NCBI RefSeq assembly: GCF_932526225.1
Contig: NC_064046.1
Coordinates: 11,745,719 to 11,805,718 of the forward strand
Reading direction: 5' to 3'
Source: Nematostella vectensis
Lineage: Eukaryota > Cnidaria > Anthozoa > Actiniaria > Edwardsiidae
Length of the DNA stretch: 60,000 nt
The notes beneath the pieces were generated by a model that saw only the letters and a list, made by a program, of their open reading frames with translations, did no database searches and had not been told where the DNA came from. This document shows, piece by piece, positions 47,152 to 58,484 of the stretch. The first letter of the stretch is position 1. Each line of letters starts with the position of its first letter. The position numbers and the translations under genes were made by a program.

Positions 47152-50100
47152 CTTTCGTTTTTTCGAGAGGTGAGGTTAGGTGAGGTGAGGTGACGTCAGG
47201 TGACGTGAGGTGAGGTGACGTGACGTGACGTGAGGTGAGGTGAGGTGAGGTGAGGTGAGAGAAAGTGTGGAACCCAGAGTACAGCACACGAGAAATTGGA
47301 GTTAGAAAAGTAGCCTACCAGCTGGCTCTTATTCGAAGCATTGGCCTGCAAGCGCGCCACAGGACTCGAAATTATTCGAAAATAAAACACTTCCGAATAA
47401 CCCCGAATGAGAGCCGTTTAGCAGGGTATAAAATAAAGGGATTGATTTTGTTTGGCTGTCACTCTATATGGATTTGATGAGACGGTATGCAGTGCGGCGT
47501 GACGAGAAGGCGACGTGACGTGCTGTAACGCAACGTAGCGTGACTATTCTGAATCCGGTGTACCAGGGAGCGAGACGTTATCTGCATCAAGAAAGTGATA
47601 TCCATTAGCCAACATACATGGAGGGGAAAGGGATAGTAAAAAAGAAATCGTGGACATCCTTTTCAGCAAACATAAAGAGATCAGAAAGAGAAGTGCAGAA
47701 ACCCGCCCATGCAGAATTTTTTTCAGCTCGCTCGGTCATAATTGCTATTAGGACATTACATACCATATTTTGAAGTCTGCTTCAATCATTTTTTTTTTCG
47801 CTTTCTGTCGCCCTAGAACTGGGTACGTCGAGAATTTACATGTAGATTCGCAGGAATTCGTGTTAACTACGATTTTACAGGACGCCATATTTAAAATAGA
47901 GCCAGGCCCTAGCGTATTTTGAACATCACAGGTTTCCCGTGCGCTCGCCCCAAGATCTCTTAGAACATTTAGAAAAACGACATGTGCACATGGATATGTT
48001 TCGTTGTCACCGCCCACTCACCATAAGCGCCTTGTATCTGCGCTGGCTCCCGTACTTGCTGAACGGGATTGCTAGGCCATTGATGTACATCCAGGCTTTT
48101 GACCTTTGTCTTTGCCTCAGGCCCTCTTTGCTTCCTTTTTACCAACACAGCGGCAATGACGATGATAGCAACCACCAGTAGACTGCCCACCGCAATGGCA
48201 ACGATGAACTCCGCACTAAGACCGGTCGACTTTGCAGGGGCGGCAGTGATTGCTGGCTTAGCAGTTGTTGTTTGACCCTCAGCAAGGACCTGAATGGAAT
48301 GAGAACAGTGAATGCACAAATCTGCTTTTGTGCAGTTTTTATACACCAGAGGCGGATTTATGGGTGGACCGAGCGGGCCCAGTCCCCCTATTTTCAGATA
48401 TTTGGCTTAAAAATAACAAGTATAATATAAGGAAATACACGGAAGAACATTGAATCCGCTCCCCCTTTCTTAAAATCCTTGCCTCGCCCCCCCCCCCCCC
48501 CCCTCCCCTTTTTGGAGCTCCTGTATCTGCCCCTAAGCCCTTTAAATACAGACTGCTAGCCGTCTCTCATTTGCCAGAAAGTCCCAAAATCAGGCGCGAA
48601 AATGGAGTGATGGAGTGAGTGAGAAGGCGCAAGAAATCGCCAAAAGAAGAATTGTGCTTTCAGCCGACCTCAATGGAAACCTGACCCCAAGAGTGCCTAC
48701 TACATGTTTGTTATTACGGACTACGGACGCGAAAGGACTGACTGGCTCACAGGCTATTTACATAAAGATATTGCATTGTGTTGTTCTGTGTTGTGTTAAA
48801 CATAAGCCTATATCAGTTCACACGGACAATGTTTTTAATAGGCGTAAAAAGAAGCCAACCGCAGTTCGCGCGGACAATATTTTGAGATATATACCTTAAA
48901 TGACGCTGTGTCCGCTACAAAGACTTCGCCGCTCGCGAGCGTAACGGTCAAACTACCGCTAGTCACCAGCCCCTCCAGCGTAACCTTCAGGTCTTGCACC
49001 GTCGTACCATTTGCGCTTGGTGCCAAGGTGAAGGATACGATAATGCTTCCTTCCTTGAGGGTGACGTCGGTTATACGGAACTCTGGCACGTTCAGTTTGA
49101 CAGCCATGGAGGCTTGGAAAGAACGGGTAAAGGTGGTCTTACCGGCTTCGTCCTTCGGGAAGCTTAAAATAAAGGAGAATTAGTCCCCCAAGACAACATC
49201 TGTGAAATAATCACAACACCATGGCGTTCTTTTATTTACGTCACACCATCATCAATATCACCAAGCATACCACCGTTTTCACGAGCAACAATCCTAAATG
49301 CTCCGTGTAAAGGTACGGTAATGCGAGCAGCCAAATCGTACAACTTTTGTGACAGCATTGCTCCAAAAAAAGGTCAAAGGCGATGTTGCGCGTTTTACTA
49401 CCGGCAAACCAACTTTTGTCGCAGCAATATTTTTGCAACTTTTTTGCAAATGCTGCCACACAAGTTGGACGATTTTGCTGCTCGCCTTACCGTACCACAG
49501 GTCTAACTAAGCAACCTAACGGCCTTACTAATGAAAGAAATGTGATTGGCCAAGACAAAGTAAAAATAATAACATAAGATAGACATAGCACAACAATTCA
49601 TCTCATCATCAGCAACATTTAATCTAACATCATGGGCAACAAAATCATCACCACCACCATTCAGTAGCGGTACCTCAGTAGTATCTCCACTTAGCCGGGC
49701 GACCTCTATTAACCTGCCAACTCACCTAGCTTCGAAATGTGACTGCATCTATTAAGCTCAGTATGTGTTCCACTGAATATTCAATATCATCATCGTCATT
49801 ATCCATCATCAAATATACTCACGGAGCTGGGAATTTCACTTGTACACGGGCCGGCTTCTCTGGCGGGCGCACCGTCTCAGTCGTGCTCCCAACGATCGTC
49901 GGTGTCGTGTCTGTCATCACCTCAGTTGACGACAACACCTTTCCAGTGGTGGTAGCGGCCTCGGTGGTTGGTGTGGGCTCGGCTGCAGCGGCCGCTTCCT
50001 TCTGCACCTCTAGCGGGACTGAGAACACGGCAAAGTGGCCGAGCAGGGGGGAACTGCAGTTCGCGTACACTTGTCCCGTTTCATTGATCAAAAAGTGGGT

Positions 50101-53100
50101 TGTGACATCGGTGAAGGACCACGTGGAAGAGACTTTGTCCCACACATAACACTGAGAAAAACACACGGGATAGAAAGGATGTTTAGAACAAGGTCCGCAA
50201 AATTTTGTCATCGTGCTCAGGACATTTTTTCGTTATTTTTCGCGACATCAAAGAGGAGGGAAGAGAGCGCTTTGAATTTCCTCTAAACTGTGATCTGGAT
50301 ACACAGTCTTACCATACATTAAGGAAATAAAAAGAAGGGAAACAAGAGGGTGAATTAGATCCACGGCGCCGGAAACATGATATTAACTTATAGTTACATA
50401 AACAATAATTAGTTACTTCCCTATTGAATCATTCTTAAACTCCGGGCCCAGCCCGTATTATTATATGTTCTCCTTTTTCACCAAATAAAAGCCTGGCTGA
50501 TCTTAATCTACATGTTCTTATTTGCGGGATTTTACTGTATTTCTTCCAGCAATAAGTCTTATTAAAACGGAAAATTTGGAGTACCAATTTTTTGATGGAC
50601 TATATTTGATACTCTGGTTAACAAACGCGACTATTTGGGAATTTTGCAGATTTTTTCCGCAATGCTCGTATTGTCTGCTCTGTAGTTCTAAAATTAAACA
50701 CCATGACTAGGGCCACTTACCATGGGGGTGAAATCGTTGACCGGCATGTTGCGCAACGGAATCTTCATATTAATTTGATTGGACAATTTTGAAATCACTA
50801 TGGCAGCCAGGGTCTCTGGGTTAAAAAGCTTCATGTAGATGACGTCACTGAGACGGGCGTACTGCCAAACTGCACGAGCCAGGAGGTCATGATTCATCTA
50901 GAGGTAAGCAAGCTAACATTTAGATGATTGACGCACAAGCTTTTTACTCTGTTTTCTACACTGACGATTGATTATGGGCTTTGGCTCATCAATGTTGTTA
51001 GAATAAATATGGACGTGATTTTTATAAGAAAGACCACACAAAAAATATAAAAAAGTAAATGAAATGATTAGGGAGTTAGGGACCTTTAAGTCAGTTCCAC
51101 TTTTGGTCGCGCGCACATTCTGCGCAAGTTTTAAACAAATTAAACGGGCACTCAGCCTCAATAACAACACTACCGTGTTTTGTTTGAGTGTCTCTATATC
51201 AACACTACCTCAAAAACAACACTACCGTGTTTTGTTTGAGTGTCTCTATATCAACACTCTCTCAATAACAACGCTACCGTGTTTTGTTTGAGTGTCTCTA
51301 TATCAACACTCTCTCAATAACAACACTACCGTGTTTTTTTAGTGTCTCTATATCAACAGTACCTCAATAACAACACTACCGTGTTTTGTTTGAGTGTCTC
51401 TATATAACACCCCCTCAATAACAACACTACCGTGTTTTGTTTGAGTGTCTCTATATCAACACTACCTCAATAACAACACTACCGTGTTTTGTTTGAGTGT
51501 CTCTATAGCAACACTACCTCAATAACAACACTACCGTGTTTTGTTTGAGTGTCTCTATAGCAACAGTCTCTCAATAACAACACTACCGTGTTTTGTTTGA
51601 GTGTCTCTATATCAACACTCTCTCAATAACAACACTACCGTGTTTTGTTTGAGTGTCTCTATAGCAACAGTACCCCAATAACAACACTACCGTGTTTTGT
51701 TTGAGTGTCTCTATATCAACAGTAACAATGAGCGCGCGCATTTCGGCATGCACCGCGAGTGCAAGTATGGCACTAATCGCAACTGATGTTACAAGTTTTT
51801 TTTTCTAATCAAACCTGTGATGACACAACACATGCGCCACTGCATGCCTCCGCTGAACAAGTCCAACTGGCATACTCATCTTGCAGTGACTTTCCCAGGA
51901 GAGCATGCGCACTCAAGGTCACATTCTTTGTGCAAGCCTGACAGCTGAGCGGCGTCATGTTGCTGTCAATCAAACTGAAATCATTCTTCTCGCTTCTAAG
52001 GGTTCCTAGGTCAGCGGATTCGGCAGTGACCGCGGGTTGGCCTACAGATAACCCTTTGCAGAGGGACGTTCCAAGCTCGTCAATAATCTCAATGAACTGG
52101 TCTTTGACGGTCAGCGCGGGGGAATCGAAATCGTCCACTGATAGTAAGCTTTTGTAGATATCCATGACGGCTTCCACCTGAAAGAATCAAAAGGAACCTT
52201 TATACGGAGGCAGTGAAACGATGGCCCGCGGTAGGCCGTTGAGACGGAAGCCTGAGTGCGGAGCTCCAAATAAACATTTAAGCGGAGTCTTTCGGAAAAA
52301 GGCGCGCAAAATTTACGTTAATGGGGAACTCGCAAGCTTGTTTTAAGAAAATCTACTAAAAAAATGTAAAAGTGTGTAACAAAACAACGTAAAATCTTCC
52401 TGATCACGACCAAGCGTAATGAAATGAACCAGCTATCCGTACAAAGAATTATTTCAAAGGATCTTGCAGATTTATATATGAGATTTCAAGGCTTGAGAAA
52501 AGGTACACAGCCTTTACCGAAATATCAAAGTACTATTTTCAATCAATTTCAATTTGCTCGATGTAGGGCGTGCAAACCACAATATTGTATTGATCTGAAA
52601 GATCGAAGGTCATTTAGTGAACCCCGCGCGCTGAGCGCAATAGAAACATAAGCGGAGCTATCTCAACAAGGGCGCGTACAGAGCTCAAGAGACATTCACC
52701 GTGAAGAGACCTCTCGACCCTGTTTACCTTAGCCAATTCGACGGTAACTAACTCGTAAGCCACGGCCTCTCTGCCCCCCCCCCCCCACCCCCCCTTCACT
52801 CCATCCTTTGTCCCAACTCCATGCCGCTTTTTACTTCTACCCACCCCTCCTTCAGTTTCAGTGCTTCCCTCGCTTTACCCTCACGGCTTGTGTACCTCAG
52901 CGGCTGTTTTCTCCACGACGGTAGACTCCTCTGTGGCTCGCCGCCTCCTTCGCCCCTCTTGACTCGACACTGTTGGCTTAACAGCATTGAACACGCTGTC
53001 AATTAGCTGTTCTTCCTCGTCCATGCTCAAGAACTCACTAGCTTGCTTGCCCTTTAGGGTTTTCGTCAAACATTCGAGTGCAGACTTTTGTGTCTCATCG

Positions 53101-56100
53101 TCTGACGGGGACGAGAGGAACCGCTTTGTGATCTGCAGAATAGAGAGAGCGCGTACAGACTACTATGAGGAGCATACGCTCATAAATTCTAAGCAACAAA
53201 AACATTACGGCTTATTGCGCAGAATTGGCGGACATTTATCGTGTCACGTGACACAACTGAGCACACGTAATTCGAATCTGATGGAAAGGCAAGGTAAACC
53301 AGTAAAATGAGGAAGACGGCCTTCAGGCAAAAAGTGAATATTTTCATTGACACACATATTGATAATTTCCGAATCACTTAATTTCACCGCAAGATTCGAC
53401 TTATCAGAGACTATGATTACCTGGTACAAAATATGTTTCTAACAAATTTAAAATGTGATTGACGGAGGTGGGAAGCAGTTTACCATTTTTAAAATTGCTG
53501 ACCTGGTTGGTGGCGGTTCGTCGCATTTGTTTGACTGTTTCCAGCATGTCGTCGTCAAGGGTATTGATTTCAAGCAACTTTTCATAGCTCGACAGCAGAC
53601 CTGTCAATCAAATCATGAAACCATCAGTCATGAAATAATCAAACAAATCATTAAGTCTATTGGAACATTTTTGGACAGACTTTTTTTGGTTTCTTGGAGC
53701 TGGTTTGGCTTTGGGGCAAAGGTACTTGAAACAAACTACAAAAAACTAATACGACAAAGGGGGGATGAGTTCTCCCGCATCTCTGTCAATATGTTTCTAA
53801 GACTCCCATGATGCAGTGCAAGCATGTAAATTGGCCTAAAAGTGGCAGATCGCTTCTTATTTTGGTGTTAGCAGTATTTATTGTGGCTGATGGCTGTAAA
53901 ATGGGACCTGATGGTGGAGCGCAATAAAGTTGTGACTTAATCTTTGTTTGCTTGTCTCTACTAGTAGCATCATTGGGTCAGTCCGTCTGTCCAAAAATAA
54001 TAAATAAACCAATAAATCAAGATTAATCAGATTAATCTTTTTTTTACTGTGCCACTCACTCTGTGTCGCATGAATATCTCCCTTCTCAGTGCTCTCTACG
54101 ATTCGCTGTTCAGCGGATGCCACCTCCTCGACATCCGGGACTCTAGGATGCACGGTAACCGATTGTCTAGCTGTGGAGCATGCACCGGAGTCATCGCAGA
54201 CTTTAACTTCAAACTCCAGTTTGTCAGAATCTTCTGGATCACCTGATAAGCATAAATATGATAAATGTTACTGGAGATGAGTAGCACGTGGCCAACAACC
54301 AACAAATTAATAAATTAATAATCAATTAGCTCTCCAAAAAATCAAAATGACAAAAAGGCGGCTGACTATCTTGATGTAAATCGAAATGGTGAACAGGTTT
54401 CTACTCCTGTGTATAACACCGAGCTTCCCATGCTAAAATTTCTAATAGTTTCTCAGCTTCCTGAATGATAAATAACTATGGAAAACGAGTTTATTCATTG
54501 ATGGCTTTCCTAGATTATTTGCAAGATTTAAAGGCAATCCCCCTATATTTGCTATTAGTAACACATATCTATGGCAGATTTCCAAATAAAGTGAGATTAC
54601 CCATATAAGGGCAATTTAAAAGTTGACACCTTGTATAATGAATTTCAATAATATGTTAAAGGATTACCTGCCATGAGTATTGTATTAAAGGTTTTATCCG
54701 TTGACGGTGGCCCAAGCGACTTTGGTTCCTTTCTTCCCGTATCCGTCTTCGACAAGCACCGAATTTCGTAACTCTTCAGCGGTTTATCCTCCCATCCTTC
54801 CGTGGCAGCAAAAGTAAAGGTGGTGTTTCTTGCCACTCCTTCCGCTGGCTCTATCGACAGTAAACCTATTCACAGAATATTACAGATTTCATTTTTAGTT
54901 CCTCTGCTCCGGTTAGAGCCCCAGGGGGGAGGAGAGAGGATATTGTGGCGTTCATTACAAACAAATAGGCATAAAGGCCTTAAGCAATACAAAAAGCACG
55001 CACCCCTCCCATCAAATCACTCATTTACAGATTTCATTGTTAGTTCCTCTGCTCCGGTTAGAGCCCCAGAGGGGAGGGGAGGGGATACTGTGGCGTCTAT
55101 TACAAGGAAATAGGCATAAAGGCCTTAAGCAATTCAAAAAGCACGCATCCCTCCCCTCAAATCCCTCTTTTTCTATACTCCTCACCCGCTGTAGGACGAT
55201 CAATAGTTTCCAGTTCCCCCTCGGCCTTGGCTATTACGTTGCCATCTTGGTTACGGGCTTCAAGGCCGAATGCATATTTCGCGCCGTTGTTAAGAACACC
55301 TTCTCTTAATACCAGATGTAATCTTTTGGCAGAATTCCCTTTGACTTCAGTACTTAACTTGTTGTAGGTAGTACTATCCCCATCCAGAACAAGGTATGAA
55401 TAGCCTAAGGAAAGTGATAAACGTTCAGATCAGGCACACGTAATAACAAAAGAGCATAAGATAAGAGAGGGACTCTTTGGTATTACCCGCGCGCAATGTC
55501 GATTCCCATCCTGGTTATTTTAATTATCCCCACCCCACCGCGGCTCGTAAGGATTTGTTACTTTTATTTTGTCCTACTCCCCCCGGGTTGCGTGTTGTTG
55601 TTTTGCCAACTCGATAGAAATGAAAAGAAATCATGTTAATTACCGAGTAAGAAGAAAACGTCTAGCTTTTGTAAGCAAGATTAGAAAAAATATCTTATCT
55701 TATGCTCTCTTGGTAATAACTATGTTACGGAAATTGTCGTTTTATCTCGAATATTCGTTTATAGTGGTACTTTTTGTATTCTCGTGGCGTATAACAATTT
55801 GTATAATCGTATAATTTTTTGTAGCTCTTATATCTTATACAACCTCATGAGCCTTACCATCTTTCTCAATGCTATACCAGACCACTTCAATACCCTTTGG
55901 TACAAGGTTCTTAACACTCGCGCTGATGTGCGCCACGTCGTTTGGGTTCACCTTGTCACTAGGAGCAATCATTTTGATGGTGGGGACTCCCACTTCTCCC
56001 CGTATTCTTATCCATGTTAGACTGTGGCAACTACGTGGGCCTTTTGTGACAGTCAAGTTGAAGCGATAACTACAGAAATAACAAGGTTGTCTTTTGTTAC

Positions 56101-58394
56101 ACCTATTGATACAGGAATTGACACAAATGAATGGGTTGCTTTTTCACGAAAACAAAAAAAATTATTATTTAATTTTTATTTATTCACTCACTCACCTACT
56201 CACTCATACACTCACACACTCACCCACCCACCAAAAACTCAAATCAGAAATAAGAATGGGTTTTATAAATCCAAAAATGTGTTATTATTTTCATGGTTTT
56301 AATTTTTTAAAAGATCTACTGTACTGACCGTGCGGGCCTGAGACGTGAGACGTTCACTGATGTCTTGATATCATTTGCGATGGTAAGCCACTGGAATACC
56401 CCGTCATCATCCTCATAACTGCAAAGCGACCCTTCCTGATCCTCGCACGTCCAGAAGACTTCCAGGGGGGTGTCGACATCGTTATCTGGGTCGGCAACCT
56501 CACCGGCAAACTCTACCAGAGGAGTGTCCCGACCAAAATCACGAAAACGTGTGCCTGGGAAAGAAGAGGGGGTGAAATGTTTCAAGGCAGAAATGATGCA
56601 AATAGGCAAATACAACCTCATCCTCGGGAACCCTGGGCGTCGAGGTCACAGGCGCGAGAACGTGGCGGAACAAGGCCGGCGGAGGGGTAGGGGGTTGGAG
56701 AGGAGAGAAAGGATGGGGGAGACGTCTTCTCGCTTCTTCTCGCAGTATTGTCCTGATAATAAATACTTACCTAGTGAACATTTCAGAGGCTTGCTAGGTA
56801 TGATGACCTTTATGCTAGTGGATGCTGTCTGGCTTTCGTTTTGTGATGTTATCACCACCCTCGCAGTAAATGTATAGTTCTAAAAGGATAAACAAAAGGC
56901 ACAATTGTCAGACAAGTGTCAGACCAAGACGGGCAACTGAGATTGTAATAATTTGGGATTCCAAAAAACATTTTATTCGATATTGGAAGACAAAGTATGT
57001 GGAGAAATATGAAAATAAACACCTAAATTTTTTTTTTCTTTCTTTACTAAAAGGATGCAAGGGAAAAAGAAAAAAAAATTCTTAAAAAAGCTGATGGAAA
57101 TGTATGGAAATATACGCATTCCCAGACTTGATATTTTACAGGGATGTAACAGGGGTGGCGCACTGGGGGCCCCAATATTTTCAAACATCACAAGAAAATG
57201 ACCAGTAGGGGCGTGGTTGTGCTCCCCCCCCAATATTTTCTTAATGTTTCTGTATTGCCCCCCTCCCCCATATTTCGAGGCAGGCTACGGACCTGTTTTA
57301 CTGGGATGGCAAATGGCGGCTGACGGGAGACTCTTATTAACAGTAAAGTGCGTGTCTTATTTAGATAGCTACCAAGGTACTACAGATCATGCATGGATAA
57401 CACTAGTTAAAGCCGCATTTTCACCAGATTTTTAACGGAAAACGCGAAAATATATCGTAATTTTAAAAGCAGCGTGTCTATTGGAAGTTTCTATGAGGAT
57501 GTGATTGATGTTTAACAGCAGATTACCTGTTTAATAGCGCGGATTCTAATCTTCTTCTTAACGGTTGTTTCAGTCGGCGCTCAGAAGTAAACTGGTGACA
57601 ATGCGGCCTTCAATAGAAGGTGTTGCAAGTGCTGTTATTCTTTGCCTTACCTTTCCTCCCTTAAGCTCTTTTCGCGACACCTTTATAAAAGGATTGCCAT
57701 CACTCTTCAGGTTAACCCTATCCTTGTCATCGCACTCGAAAAAAAACTCATATTTCCTCTTCTTATCAGCTCGACCACATTTGGACACTTCAGGTCGCAC
57801 TGGAAACGAAACAAGCCTTAAAAGTTGGAATCCAAACATTTACCTTTTAGAAGCCTGGTCAACCACACCTTTGTTATTGTTATCTATAATATCATAAGAC
57901 AAATCAAGCAATAGTTCATACTTATTACCAAACTCAATCGAAAATTCCGCAACAGCGTCACCAAACCAGAAAATGAAAATGGATACTTTCTCATACTATC
58001 ATTTCGCTAGGGTGATAAAATGGCGGATAACACAGCTTTAAGCTTACTGTATACCCTAAATCTCACCCCATATACATCCTGCCTCGTCCCAAGCTTGCCT
58101 TATGTTACATAGAGTGATTTATCCCCCACACGGCACATTTTCCCACACCAGGGCCGTACCAAGAGGGGGGGGGGGGGGGGGTGCAGGGGGTGCGAACGCA
58201 CCTCCCCCCCCCCCCCCCCCCCACAACGGTCCACTTTCGGTTCTCAATACACGTGCTATTATTTGTAGAGAAAACTATTAAGCATCAGCTAGATAATAAT
58301 AATATAATAATAATCGATTTTTATAGCGCCACTTCTACTATGAATCCAGTGGCTCTTTACAATATAAAAACTACTAACTAAACTAACTAAAAAT

Positions 58395-58484
<90 letters not shown>

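Noticed and set aside
46939-47160. Alternative frame EGEEAMVCYDVPLGVLFKAW as receptor tail
   Set aside because: It is out of phase with receptor exon 16, which ends on one codon base.
56170-56240. ACTC-rich stretch as a gene-linked array
   Set aside because: Short degenerate microsatellite with no larger structure.
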